Assembly (NCBI RefSeq): GCF_024171565.1
Contig: NZ_JALJZZ010000003.1
Span: forward strand, 1 to 64,000
DNA: 64,000 bases
Reading direction: 5' to 3'
DNA from: Okibacterium sp. HSC-33S16
GTDB taxonomy: Bacteria > Actinomycetota > Actinomycetes > Actinomycetales > Microbacteriaceae
Position numbers and translations under genes: made by a program. Position 1 is the stretch's first letter; each line of letters opens with the position of its first letter. Under the pieces are notes generated by a model. It searched no databases and had not been told where the DNA came from. It saw nothing but the letters and a program-made list of their open reading frames with translations. This document shows, one piece after another, positions 36,338-45,743 of the stretch.

Positions 36338-37852
36338 ATGAAGCTCGAACTTCGCGGCATCACGAAGAGATTCGGATCTCTCGTCGCCAACGATCACATC
36401 AATCTGGTGGTTCAACCCGGAGAGATTCACTGCCTCCTCGGCGAAAACGGAGCCGGTAAGTCCACGCTCATGAACGTTCTCTACGGCCTCTACCAGGCTG
36501 AAGAGGGAGACGTTCTGCTCGACGACGTAGTCCAGCGTTTCGCTGGCCCCGGCGACGCGATGCGCGCCGGTATCGGCATGGTGCACCAGCACTTCATGCT
36601 CATCCCTGTTTTTACGGTCGCCGAGAACGTCATGCTCGGACACGAACAGACCGGACTGGCCGGCAAGCTCGACCTCGACGCCGCTCGCGCAAAGGTGCGC
36701 GAAATCTCCGCGAGGTTCGGCTTCCACGTCGACCCCGACGCGATCGTCGGTGACCTCCCGGTCGGCGTTCAGCAGCGCGTCGAGATCATCAAGGCGCTCT
36801 CCCGCGACGCCAAGGTACTCGTCTTCGACGAGCCGACGGCTGTGCTCACGCCTCAGGAGACCGACGAGCTGATGAACATCATGCGCCAGCTGCGCGATGA
36901 GGGAACGTCGATCGTGTTCATCACCCACAAATTGCGGGAAGTGCGCGAAGTGGCCGACCGCATTACGGTCATCCGTTTGGGAAAGGTTGTGGGCGAAGCG
37001 TCGCCGACGGCATCGAACTCGGAACTCGCTGCCCTCATGGTCGGTCGAGCCGTTGAGCTCACCGTTCACAAGGAGACCGCTCGTCCCGGTGCCGCGAGCC
37101 TCGTTGTGCGCAATCTTGACGTCATCGACCCGCTCGGCCTCAAGGTCGTCAACAACGTGAGCTTCGAGGTGCACGAGGGCGAGATCCTCGCCATCGCCGG
37201 AGTGCAGGGCAACGGCCAGACTGAACTTACCGAGGCGATCATGGGCCTCCAACCGCGCGTGAGCGGGGAGATCTCGCTGAATGGTGAGAAGCTCACCGGC
37301 CTCAGTGTTCGCAGGATTCTCAATGCTGGCGTCGGGTTCGTCCCCGAGGACCGCACCGAGGATGGGCTCGTTGGCGAGTTCACCATCGCCGAGAACCTCA
37401 TGCTCGACCGCTCTGATTCGCTTCCGTTCGTCAAGAACGGCAACCTGCAGCTCGGCTACCTGGCCGAGTTCGCGCAGGAGAAGAAAGACGAGTTCGACAT
37501 CCGCGCCCAGTCGATCACCACGATGGCCGGTCGCTTGTCCGGTGGTAACCAACAGAAGGTGGTGCTCGCTCGCGAGCTGAGCCGCGAACTCAAGTTGTTC
37601 GTCGCGTCACAGCCCACCCGCGGTATCGACGTCGGATCGATCGAATTCGTGCACAAGAGGATGGTCGCGACCCGCGATGCCGGCATTCCGGTCATCGTCG
37701 TATCGACGGAGCTCGACGAGGTCGTCGCTCTCGCAGACAGGATTGCAGTGATGTACAGAGGATCCATTGTCGGGATCGTCCCCGGGAACACCCCGAGGGA
37801 CATTCTCGGCCTCATGATGGCCGGGGAAACCCCGACGGGAGTGGCCGCGTGA
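36338..37852 (+). CDS. Nucleoside ABC transporter ATP-binding protein (double ATPase)
   Basis: 504 residues with two ABC domains. The first is complete (Walker A GENGAGKST; Walker B VLVFDEPTAVL). The second has the reduced features usual for the second half of this family (GVQGNGQTEL in place of Walker A; LSGGNQQKVVLARELSR signature; FVASQPTRGID). Pairs with the two permeases that follow; overlap of 4 bases (GTGA) with the first. Confidence 0.95.
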   Translation: MKLELRGITKRFGSLVANDHINLVVQPGEIHCLLGENGAGKSTLMNVLYGLYQAEEGDVLLDDVVQRFAGPGDAMRAGIGMVHQHFMLIPVFTVAENVMLGHEQTGLAGKLDLDAARAKVREISARFGFHVDPDAIVGDLPVGVQQRVEIIKALSRDAKVLVFDEPTAVLTPQETDELMNIMRQLRDEGTSIVFITHKLREVREVADRITVIRLGKVVGEASPTASNSELAALMVGRAVELTVHKETARPGAASLVVRNLDVIDPLGLKVVNNVSFEVHEGEILAIAGVQGNGQTELTEAIMGLQPRVSGEISLNGEKLTGLSVRRILNAGVGFVPEDRTEDGLVGEFTIAENLMLDRSDSLPFVKNGNLQLGYLAEFAQEKKDEFDIRAQSITTMAGRLSGGNQQKVVLARELSRELKLFVASQPTRGIDVGSIEFVHKRMVATRDAGIPVIVVSTELDEVVALADRIAVMYRGSIVGIVPGNTPRDILGLMMAGETPTGVAA

Positions 37853-39120
37853 GCGACACAACAGCGACAACGGCACCGAGCGCGAACGAACCGCAGAAGG
37901 CAGCCAAGCCGGAAACGCCTCGGAGCAACCAGGTTCTCTCCGAGATCCTCAACGGCAACTTCGTCATCACGATCCTCGCGGTGGTCTTCGCCCTGATCAT
38001 CGGTGCCGTGCTCATCGCGGTCACCAACGAAGACGTGCAGAAAGCATCCGGCTACTTCTTCGCGGCGCCCGGCGACACCTTGGGCGCAGTCTGGCAGGCC
38101 GTCTCCGGTGCGTACGGAGCACTGTTCCAGGGTGCGATCTACAACTTCCGGCGTGATTCCTTCGTCGACGGTATCAAGCCGCTGACCGACACCCTCACCT
38201 TCGCTACTCCGCTCATCGCTGCTGCGCTCGGTATCGGTATCGCCTTCCGCGTCGGCCTGTTCAACATCGGTGGCCGTGGCCAGATGCTCATCGCCGCTGC
38301 GTGCGCCGGCTGGGTGGGCTTCTCCTTCGAACTGCCGTGGGGTGTTCACCTCGTGATCGCCGTCGTGGCCGGTATCGCCGGTGGAGCGATCTGGGGCGGG
38401 CTGGTCGGATTCCTCAAGGCTCGCACCGGCGCGCATGAGGTGATCCTCACGATCATGCTCAACTACGTGGCGTTCTATCTCATCTCCTGGATGCTCCGCA
38501 CGCCCGGCCTGCTGCAGGCCCCCGGTTCGGTCAACCCCAAGTCGCCGCCGATGATGGACACGGCGGTGTTCCCCGACATTCTCGGCCCGAAGTACAACCT
38601 GCACCTCGGCTTCGTCTTCGTGATCGCGGCGACCATCTTCGCGTGGTGGCTGCTCAACCGCTCGAGCCTCGGCTTCCAGTTCCGTGCCGTCGGTGAGAAC
38701 CCGAACGCCGCACGGGTTGCCGGCATCAACGTCAAGAACACCTATGTGCAGGCCATGCTCATCTCCGGTGGTCTCGTCGGCCTCGCCGGTGTCATGCAGG
38801 TGCTCGGCACGGTGACCACCGGGTTCTCGGCCGGTATCGACGCGGGCATCGGATTCGACGCCATCACGGTCGCCCTGCTCGGTCGCAGCCGACCGTGGGG
38901 CATCTTCGCGGCCGGTGTGCTGTTCGGCGCCTTTAAAGCCGGTGGTTTCGCCATGCAGGCTGCCGAGGGCATCCCGATCGACATCGTCACCGTTGTGCAG
39001 TCGCTCATTGTTCTCTTCATTGCGGCGCCCCCACTCATCCGCGCGGTGTTCTTCCTGCCCCAGGGGAAGAAGTCCACGAAGCTCAAGCTCAACGTCTCCA
39101 AGGAGGTGGCGGCGAAATGA
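37849..39120 (+). CDS. Nucleoside ABC transporter permease 1
   Basis: 423 residues, about eight to ten membrane segments, BPD_transp_2 (branched-chain-type) permease. Characteristic segments: NIGGRGQMLIAAACAGWVGF, GAHEVILTIMLNYVAFYLIS and FRAVGENPNAARVAGINV. GTG start; overlaps the ATPase gene and the next permease by 4 bases each. Confidence 0.93.
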   Translation: MSDTTATTAPSANEPQKAAKPETPRSNQVLSEILNGNFVITILAVVFALIIGAVLIAVTNEDVQKASGYFFAAPGDTLGAVWQAVSGAYGALFQGAIYNFRRDSFVDGIKPLTDTLTFATPLIAAALGIGIAFRVGLFNIGGRGQMLIAAACAGWVGFSFELPWGVHLVIAVVAGIAGGAIWGGLVGFLKARTGAHEVILTIMLNYVAFYLISWMLRTPGLLQAPGSVNPKSPPMMDTAVFPDILGPKYNLHLGFVFVIAATIFAWWLLNRSSLGFQFRAVGENPNAARVAGINVKNTYVQAMLISGGLVGLAGVMQVLGTVTTGFSAGIDAGIGFDAITVALLGRSRPWGIFAAGVLFGAFKAGGFAMQAAEGIPIDIVTVVQSLIVLFIAAPPLIRAVFFLPQGKKSTKLKLNVSKEVAAK

Positions 39121-40397
39121 CCTCGACAACCGCCGAAGCATCCGTCTCCGCCAGCCTGGAAACGGCGACGATCAAGAGCTGGAAGGCCCCGATCGCGTAC
39201 GCGATCTTCAGCCTGATCGCGATCATCCTGTTCGTCGTGAATGGGCGTGACGGCACCAGCCGTTTCCGTCTCTCGTCCGACGCCGATGTCATTCAGCTCC
39301 CGGCGATCGACGCACCGACCCGACTGACTTGTGTGGTCGTCGTTGTTCTGCTTCTCGCCATCACGGCCTATGCCACCTGGCTGTCCAGCCAGGCCAAGCG
39401 GGTTCCGCTGTGGCTGACGATCATTTTTGCAGCCGCGTTCATGTGGGCGTTCCTCACCTGGGCCGCCGCTGGCGAGAGCATTCCGGTCACCGGTCTCCTC
39501 CTCGGCACCGTCGCCCTCAGCGCGCCGCTCATCTTCGGCTCCCTCGGCGGTGTCATCTCCGAGCGCGTCGGTGTGGTCAACGTGGCCATTGAGGGGCAGC
39601 TCCTCGCGGGCGCCTTCCTCTCGGCGTTCGTGGCATCCGTCACCGGTAATGCCTGGGTCGGCCTCGTGGCGGCCATGGTTGCCGGCGTGCTCGTCAGCTT
39701 CCTGCTCGCCGCGTTCAGCATCAAGTACATCGTCGACCAGGTGATCGTCGGTGTCGTTCTCAACGTGCTCGTCGCCGGACTCACGAGCTTCCTGTACTCC
39801 ACGGTGCTCACAAGCAACACGCCGCTGTTCAACTCGCCGCCACGGTTCCCGCGGATCAATATCCCGATCCTCAGCGAAATCCCCATCCTCGGTCCTGTCC
39901 TGTTCCGGCAGACAGTCATCATCTACTTCATGTACGTGGCCGTGATCGTCGTCTGGTGGGCGCTCTTCCACACCAAATGGGGGCTGCGCCTCCGCGCGGT
40001 CGGCGAGCACCCGCAGGCGGCAGACACCGTCGGCATCAAGGTCAACGCCACCCGGTTCTGGAATGTCGCCCTCGCCGGCGCGATCGCCGGTTTCGGTGGC
40101 GCGTACTTCACGCTCGGTAGCGTCGGTGGCTTCACCAAGGAAATGACCGCCGGTGCCGGCTTCATCGCCCTGGCCGCCGTCATCTTCGGTCGCTGGGACC
40201 CCATCCGGGCCACCCTTGCCGCGCTGCTCTTCGGGTTCGCCACGAACCTGCAGAACGTGCTCGGCGCGATCGGCTCGGGCGTTCCGAGCGAGTTCCTCCT
40301 CATGCTGCCCTACGTCGTGACCATCTTCGCCGTCGCCGGCCTGGTGGGATACGTACGCGGCCCCGCAGCATCCGGCAAACCATATATAAAGGCGTAA
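39117..40397 (+). CDS. Nucleoside ABC transporter permease 2
   Basis: 426 residues, the second BPD_transp_2 permease. Conserved segments VVNVAIEGQLLAGAFLSAF, VDQVIVGVVLNVLVAGLTSF and LRAVGEHPQAADTVGIKVN. Starts in an ATGA overlap with permease 1. Four bases after its stop cdd begins. Confidence 0.93.
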   Translation: MTSTTAEASVSASLETATIKSWKAPIAYAIFSLIAIILFVVNGRDGTSRFRLSSDADVIQLPAIDAPTRLTCVVVVVLLLAITAYATWLSSQAKRVPLWLTIIFAAAFMWAFLTWAAAGESIPVTGLLLGTVALSAPLIFGSLGGVISERVGVVNVAIEGQLLAGAFLSAFVASVTGNAWVGLVAAMVAGVLVSFLLAAFSIKYIVDQVIVGVVLNVLVAGLTSFLYSTVLTSNTPLFNSPPRFPRINIPILSEIPILGPVLFRQTVIIYFMYVAVIVVWWALFHTKWGLRLRAVGEHPQAADTVGIKVNATRFWNVALAGAIAGFGGAYFTLGSVGGFTKEMTAGAGFIALAAVIFGRWDPIRATLAALLFGFATNLQNVLGAIGSGVPSEFLLMLPYVVTIFAVAGLVGYVRGPAASGKPYIKA

Positions 40398-40401
40398 ACG
40401 A

Positions 40402-40821
40402 ATGACAGATTCAATCGACTGGGGCGCGCTGCGCGAAGCGGCGACGGATGCCATGACCAAGGCATACGTGCCCTACTCGAAGTTTCCGGTCGGCGTCGCT
40501 GCGATCGTCACCGACGGCCGGATCATCACTGGCTGCAACGTCGAGAACGCCAGCTACGGCCTGACGCTGTGCGCCGAATGCGCGCTCGTGTCGACGCTGC
40601 ACCTCACCGGTGGCGGACAGCTCGTCGCTTTCACCTGCGTCGACGGCGACGGCAACACGCTCATGCCGTGCGGCCGCTGCCGCCAGCTGCTGTTCGAGCA
40701 CGCCGTTCCCGGCATGATGCTCGAAACCGTCTCCGGCATCCGCACCATCGACGAAGTCCTGCCCGACGCCTTCGGCCCGCGCACCCTGAACGAATACGCG
40801 GGAGAAACGCACAATGACTGA
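40402..40821 (+). CDS. cdd: Cytidine deaminase
   Basis: Deaminates cytidine and deoxycytidine to uridine forms. 139 residues; zinc motifs CNVENASYGLTLCAECAL (C-A-E) and MPCGRCRQLLFE (P-C-x-x-C). Tetrameric-type length. Eight-base overlap with deoA. Confidence 0.96.
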   Translation: MTDSIDWGALREAATDAMTKAYVPYSKFPVGVAAIVTDGRIITGCNVENASYGLTLCAECALVSTLHLTGGGQLVAFTCVDGDGNTLMPCGRCRQLLFEHAVPGMMLETVSGIRTIDEVLPDAFGPRTLNEYAGETHND

Positions 40822-42115
40822 TGCAACGCTCGAGGCGTTCGACGCGGTTGACCTCATCCGCACGAAGCGCGATAAAGGCGAATTAACGACGGATGCCATC
40901 AACTGGCTGATCGACGCATACACGCGTGAATATGTCGGTAACGAACAAATGGCCGCGCTGGCCATGGCCATTCTTCTCAACGGCATGAGCCGTCGCGAGA
41001 TCCGTGACCTCACCCTCGCGATGATCGCGTCCGGCGAGACCATGGACTTTTCCGGCCTCGGCAAGACCACCGTCGACAAGCACTCGACCGGTGGCGTCGG
41101 TGACAAGATCACCCTGCCGCTCATGCCCCTCGTCGCGTCGTTCGGTGTCGCCGTTCCGCAGCTCTCGGGCCGTGGGCTCGGCCACACCGGCGGGACGCTC
41201 GACAAGCTCGAGTCGATTCCCGGCTGGCGCGCTGACATCTCCAACGAGCAGATGTTCGACATCCTCCGCGACGTCGGCGGTGTCATCTGCGCCGCGGGCA
41301 AGGGACTGGCTCCGGCCGACAAGCGACTCTACGCACTGCGCGACATCACCGGAACCGTCGAGGCCATCCCGCTCATTGCCTCCAGCATCATGTCGAAGAA
41401 GATCGCCGAGGGCACCGCTGCGCTCGTGCTCGACGTGAAGTTCGGCTCCGGCGCGTTCATGCAGGACTATTCCAAGGCCGAGGAGCTCGCGCGCACCATG
41501 GTGTCGCTTGGCCAGGACGCCGGGGTGAAGACCTCGGCGCTGCTCACCAACATGAGCGTGCCGCTCGGACGTGCCATCGGTAACGCCAACGAGGTGCGCG
41601 AGTCGGTTGAGGTGCTCGCCGGTGGCGGTCCAGCCGACATCGTCGAACTCACCGTTGCGCTCGCGCGCGAGATGCTGACCCTCGCTGGCCAGCCGGACGC
41701 TGATGTTGAGGAAGCGCTCAAGGACGGTCGCGCCATGGACACCTGGCGTCGCTCGATTCTCGCCCAGGGCGGCGACCCCGACGCGGCGCTCCCAATGGCG
41801 CGCGAAACCCACACCGTGACCGCTGAGGCCGACGGCATCCTGGTCCGACAGGACGCGCTGCCCTTCGGCATTGCCGCGTGGCGACTCGGCGCTGGCCGGG
41901 CTCGTGCGCAGGACCCGGTGCTGCACGCCTCGGGCATCGACCTGCACGCCAAGCCGGGCGACGTTGTGCGCGCGGGAGACCCGCTGTTCACGCTCTCGGC
42001 CGACGACGCTGGGCGGTTCCCGCGCGCGCTCGAAGCACTCGAGGGTGCGTTCGAGTTGGCTGCTCCCGATACCGCGTTCACGCCTGAGCCGTTGGTGCGC
42101 GCCCGCATCGAGTAG
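40814..42115 (+). CDS. deoA: Thymidine phosphorylase
   Basis: Splits thymidine/deoxyuridine to base and deoxyribose 1-phosphate. 433 residues; family signature in SGRGLGHTGGTLDKLESIPG, phosphate-binding KHSTGGVGDKITLP and AALVLDVKFGSGAFM. Ends the import/salvage operon; the deoxyribose 1-phosphate would go to the phosphosugar mutase at 46.5 kb. Confidence 0.96.
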   Translation: MTDATLEAFDAVDLIRTKRDKGELTTDAINWLIDAYTREYVGNEQMAALAMAILLNGMSRREIRDLTLAMIASGETMDFSGLGKTTVDKHSTGGVGDKITLPLMPLVASFGVAVPQLSGRGLGHTGGTLDKLESIPGWRADISNEQMFDILRDVGGVICAAGKGLAPADKRLYALRDITGTVEAIPLIASSIMSKKIAEGTAALVLDVKFGSGAFMQDYSKAEELARTMVSLGQDAGVKTSALLTNMSVPLGRAIGNANEVRESVEVLAGGGPADIVELTVALAREMLTLAGQPDADVEEALKDGRAMDTWRRSILAQGGDPDAALPMARETHTVTAEADGILVRQDALPFGIAAWRLGAGRARAQDPVLHASGIDLHAKPGDVVRAGDPLFTLSADDAGRFPRALEALEGAFELAAPDTAFTPEPLVRARIE

Positions 42116-42155
42116 TTCGAGCCGACCGCTCGTGAACTAGCGCCTCGCGCGCCGG

Positions 42156-42420
42156 TCGATTCGTCGGTAAAGGTCATTCGCTGATCGAGCCGTCGATAAG
42201 GGCTCTTTTCTCGCATCGAGGGGACCCTTATCGACGGCTCAATTCGAGGATCAGCCCTTATCGACCAATGGACCGAGCCTCCACCGGCCGTTGATGCGCC
42301 GCGCCCAGACGTCGCTCAGGGCGCGGGGGGCATCGAGTCGTCGATAAGGGTTCTTCGATTCGATCTGTAGGACCCCAACCGACGCCTCGAACCGGCGAAC
42401 GACCCTTAACGACGCCTCGA
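42156..42420. repeat. Double bidirectional 30-bp-period repeat array (unit ACCCTTATCGACGNNTCGA)
   Basis: The 290 gene-free bases after deoA are almost filled by the unit also seen at 8.9 kb. Minus copies (TCGANNCGTCGATAAGGGT) begin at 42156, 42185 and, decayed, 42216; plus copies at 42224 and 42254. A second set follows: minus at about 42304 (decayed), 42333 and about 42360 (decayed), plus at 42372 and 42402. Neighbours within an arm are 29-31 bases apart. Adjacent minus and plus copies can form long hairpins. Confidence 0.75.
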
Positions 42421-43362
42421 ACCCGCCGAGCCACCCGCGCTCGGTATGGACGGCGGCCCGGGCCATCCGCGCATACGGAATCGACGCTCGGTCCGAACGA
42501 TGACATTGTCCAGGTCGACAAGGTCATCGCCGGTGAAGTACACCATGCTCCAGTTCTCGTCGACGGCATCGTTCCCTCGCCGCACGTCGTTGCGCCACTG
42601 CCGACGGTCCGTTCGGTGGTGGTCCCCCTGATATTCGAGCCCAATCAGATACTCCGGATAGGCAAGATCGATCTCGATATTCCGTCCACTGATCTCGAGA
42701 CGAACCCCATAGTTAGGTTCTGGATTCGGCAAGTGACTCGCCACGAGCGCGAGCCGAACCAAAGTCTCGGGCCGAGACCGCGAGCGATCGCTGAGCGCCT
42801 CGAGTGCGGCTCGCATCCGTACGCGTCCCCGCTGCGACGGGTACTGCGCGACGGTCTCGCGCAACCGCTCCCGGGTCGTCGCCGGGTTCTTGTGCCAGAG
42901 CAGGCTGTCCCCAGCCGCCACGAGATCCGCAAACCCCAGAATCGACGCCAGATCGCACCAGGTGCGCTCGACGTTCGTGACATAAATTCCCTGCAGCGCT
43001 ACGGTGTCGTCGATCCGGAGGGTCGCACTGTGCCCAATCGTGCCCATCGCTCGGGTAGCGCGGGCCGACGGCTCGAACATCACGTGCAGCGGACCCGACT
43101 CCAGTGTCTCGGGCAACGGCATCCCATGCAGCAGCGCGGCGGTGGCGTGGCTGAACGCGTGTGGCCGGGCCGTGCGGCTCGAGAAGGCCACACATCGGTC
43201 GAGCAGGGTGACGCTAACCCCCGGGGCCATCCGCGCTCCACGGAATGGTCGATAGAACTCAGCATTGCGCAATTGCCCGCGCGACAGACCATTCGAGTAC
43301 GCATCTTTCACCGAGAACGAGCGGGGCAAATTCTGAGGGAGCGGTCGCCGAAACGTCATCAT
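42406..43362 (-). CDS. Endonuclease-domain (DUF559/Vsr-like) protein with AbiEi-like N-terminus
   Basis: 318 residues. The N-terminal half has a short helix-turn-helix-like start (SVKDAYSNGLSRGQLRNAEF) and the segment HAFSHATAALLHGMPLP typical of AbiEi-like proteins. The C-terminal half holds a restriction-fold domain: SRPETLVRLAL (Glu), IEIDLAYPEYLIGLEYQGDH (Asp and E-x-Q) and a following DRRQWRNDVRRGNDAV. Such stand-alone genes are common in actinobacteria and their role is not settled. Its 3' end reaches into the last unit of the repeat array. ATGs at 43362 and 43359 are adjacent. Confidence 0.75.
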   Translation of the reverse strand: MMTFRRPLPQNLPRSFSVKDAYSNGLSRGQLRNAEFYRPFRGARMAPGVSVTLLDRCVAFSSRTARPHAFSHATAALLHGMPLPETLESGPLHVMFEPSARATRAMGTIGHSATLRIDDTVALQGIYVTNVERTWCDLASILGFADLVAAGDSLLWHKNPATTRERLRETVAQYPSQRGRVRMRAALEALSDRSRSRPETLVRLALVASHLPNPEPNYGVRLEISGRNIEIDLAYPEYLIGLEYQGDHHRTDRRQWRNDVRRGNDAVDENWSMVYFTGDDLVDLDNVIVRTERRFRMRGWPGPPSIPSAGGSAGSRRR

Positions 43363-43495
43363 CCCACTCTGCTCACCCGCAAACGCGAGCGATCCGCTCC
43401 TCGCAATCCGCGGAGAACATCAGCGTCACCCGCCTCTGTGGAGTACGACGAGCGGATGTCACGGCGCAGCCAGCCGACCTCGTCGCCCTCGCACC

Positions 43496-44440
43496 CTACG
43501 CCGGGTCGCCGATCCACTCGAGAGCATCGACGATGAGGTCCCAAAAACGGTCGACGTCGAGGTCGATCGCGGCTTGGGTGCTGCAGTCAGCGGGTGCCGG
43601 CGCCCGGAAGTCCGCGACCGTCATGCCGAGCGTGAGCGATCCGCGGAGCTCAACGTCGATGGGCATCCGCTGCACGGTCATAATGCTCGGGTCGATGACA
43701 TAGGCGACGGCGCACGGGTCGTGCACCGGAGGAGCGTCGAACCCCTGAGCCTCTCGGTAGGTGTGCCCGAAGAACTCGAGCAGCTCGCCGACGAACCGGG
43801 CGGGGGCCGTTCCGACGGCAGCGATGCGCTCGGCCACTTCAGGCGTTGCGAGCGCCTGGTGGGTGAGGTTGAGCCCCACCATCGTCACGGGCCAGCTCTC
43901 GTTGAAGACGATGTGCGCGGCCTCCGGGTCGATCACGATGTTGAACTCCGCAGTAGCCGACCAGTTGCCGGTGGCCACTCCGCCGCCCATCAGCACGACC
44001 TCCTTCACCCGCGACACAATCCGCGGCTCCTTCCGCGCAGCGAGCGCGATGTTGGTCAGCGCACCGGTCGGCACGAGCGTGATGCTGCCGGGCTCAGCGG
44101 CCATCACCGTGTCGATGATGAGGTCGACCGCGTGCCGGTCGTCGAGTTGCAGAACGGGCTCGGGCAGAACCGGCCCGTCGAGCCCGGATTCACCGTGAAT
44201 CGTCGGTGCCGTCTCGATCGGCCGCACGAGCGGACGCACGCACCCGGCCGCGAACGGCACACCGGTGATGCCGGCGACCCGGGCCACCGAGAGCGCGTTC
44301 CGGGTGACCTTCTCGAGCGTCTGGTTACCCATCACCGTTGTCACCGCAACGAGGTCAATGTCCGGATTCCCGTGCGCGAGCAGCAGCGCGATCGCATCGT
44401 CATGGCCGGGGTCACAGTCGAGGATGATCTTCTGGGGCAT
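43496..44440 (-). CDS. Inosine-uridine-type nucleoside hydrolase
   Basis: Hydrolyses ribonucleosides to base and ribose. 314 residues; begins MPQKIILDCDPGHDDAIALL with the calcium-binding Asp cluster, and has LVPTGALTNIALAA and the late Asp/His region HDPCAVAYVIDP. Base preference cannot be read. Lies inside the nucleoside island, divergent from add. Confidence 0.94.
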   Translation of the reverse strand: MPQKIILDCDPGHDDAIALLLAHGNPDIDLVAVTTVMGNQTLEKVTRNALSVARVAGITGVPFAAGCVRPLVRPIETAPTIHGESGLDGPVLPEPVLQLDDRHAVDLIIDTVMAAEPGSITLVPTGALTNIALAARKEPRIVSRVKEVVLMGGGVATGNWSATAEFNIVIDPEAAHIVFNESWPVTMVGLNLTHQALATPEVAERIAAVGTAPARFVGELLEFFGHTYREAQGFDAPPVHDPCAVAYVIDPSIMTVQRMPIDVELRGSLTLGMTVADFRAPAPADCSTQAAIDLDVDRFWDLIVDALEWIGDPA

Positions 44441-44513
44441 GTCCCCAGCCTAAGCGCGTGTGCCCGGCCGAATCCGCCCTGTCCCAGGTCCGCTGGCGCG
44501 GTAGTCTGGTCGG

Positions 44514-45635
44514 GTGAATTCAGCCAACGAGTACCAGCTTCCGCACGGCGTCGACATCGCGAGCCTCCCCAAAGTTTCGCTCCACGATCACCTCGATGGA
44601 GGCGTGCGTCCGCAAACCATTATTGAACTTGCGGATGCCATCGGTTACGACGTTCCCGAGTCGAACGCTGACCGCCTGGCTGAGTGGTTCCTCACCCAAT
44701 GCGATGCAGGCAACCTCGTCGACTACCTCAAGACCTTCGACCTCTCAACGGCCGTCATGCAGACGACAGAGGGACTCACCCGCATCGCGCGCGAGTTCGT
44801 TGAGGACCTCGTCGCCGACGGCGTCGTCTACGGCGAGATTCGCTGGGCTCCCGAACAGCATCTCACCCGGGGGCTCAGCCTCGACCAGACCGTCGAAGCC
44901 GTGCAGGACGGTATCGACCAGGCCATCGACGACGCCGAGCGGGCGGGCACCTCGATCCAGGTCGGCCAGCTCATCACAGCCATGCGTCACGCCGACCGCG
45001 GGCTCGAGATCGCCGAGCTCGCCGTTCGCCACCGCGACCGCGGCGTCGTCGGGTTTGACATCGCCGGCGCCGAAGCCGGCTTCCCAGCCAGCCGCCACCG
45101 CCTGGCCTTCGACTTCCTGGCCAAGGAGCACTTCCCGGTCACCGTGCACGCCGGCGAAGCCGACGGCCTCGACTCGATCGACAGCGCCCTCTTCGACGGT
45201 CGCGCCCTCCGGCTCGGCCACGGCGTCCGCCTCGCCGAAGACATCACGATCGAGCGCAGCGACGACGAGGGCATCTACGTCTCGCTCGGCCCGATCGCCC
45301 AGTGGGTCAAGGACCGGGAAATCGCCCTCGAGCTCAGCCCCTCGTCCAACCTGCAGACCGGCGCCATCGCCCAGTGGGGCACCGGCCTCGTCGACCACCC
45401 GTTCGACCTGCTCTACCAGCTCGGCTTCCGCAACACCATCAACGTCGACAACCGCACCATGAGCGGAACGAGCCTCACCCGTGAGATCAGCCTGCTGACG
45501 GATGCTTTCGCTTACGATCTCGACGACCTCGAGGTGTTCCAGCAGAACGCGGCAGCAGCAGCCTTCCTCCCGCTCGAAGACCGTGAGGAACTCGCCGAGA
45601 TCATCTCAGCGGGTTTCGAGTCGGCGCGAGGCTGA
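44514..45635 (+). CDS. add: Adenosine deaminase
   Basis: Converts (deoxy)adenosine to (deoxy)inosine, which the nearby purine nucleoside phosphorylase can split. 373 residues; zinc-binding SLHDHLDGGVRP, VTVHAGEADG with the catalytic Glu region, and the late NVDNRTMSGTSL. GTG start at 44514 with a weak ribosome site. Confidence 0.96.
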   Translation: MNSANEYQLPHGVDIASLPKVSLHDHLDGGVRPQTIIELADAIGYDVPESNADRLAEWFLTQCDAGNLVDYLKTFDLSTAVMQTTEGLTRIAREFVEDLVADGVVYGEIRWAPEQHLTRGLSLDQTVEAVQDGIDQAIDDAERAGTSIQVGQLITAMRHADRGLEIAELAVRHRDRGVVGFDIAGAEAGFPASRHRLAFDFLAKEHFPVTVHAGEADGLDSIDSALFDGRALRLGHGVRLAEDITIERSDDEGIYVSLGPIAQWVKDREIALELSPSSNLQTGAIAQWGTGLVDHPFDLLYQLGFRNTINVDNRTMSGTSLTREISLLTDAFAYDLDDLEVFQQNAAAAAFLPLEDREELAEIISAGFESARG

Positions 45636-45649
45636 GCGACACCCAATTA

Positions 45650-45698
45650 GTCAGGCTCCGCTCGCACCCGTTTTTTCAGGTAGTGCGAGTAGCCTGAC
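45650..45698 (+). promoter_or_regulatory. Long stem-loop between add and the PTS IIA gene
   Basis: GTCAGGCT (45650-45657) pairs with AGCCTGAC (45691-45698), and CTCGCAC (45661-45667) with GTGCGAG (45683-45689), separated by a small bulge; the loop contains TTTTTT (45671-45676). It begins 15 bases after the add stop and ends 46 bases before the PTS gene. It could end add transcription, or be an antiterminator or operator site for the PTS genes. Confidence 0.6.
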
Positions 45699-45743
45699 AC
45701 TGGTCTTGATCGAACTCCCACCCGCTGAACAAACGAGCTCACG

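Noticed and set aside
37456-40460. Long minus-strand frames opposite the nucleoside permeases
   Set aside because: Charged, repetitive translations; the permeases on the other strand have clear family motifs and coupled starts.
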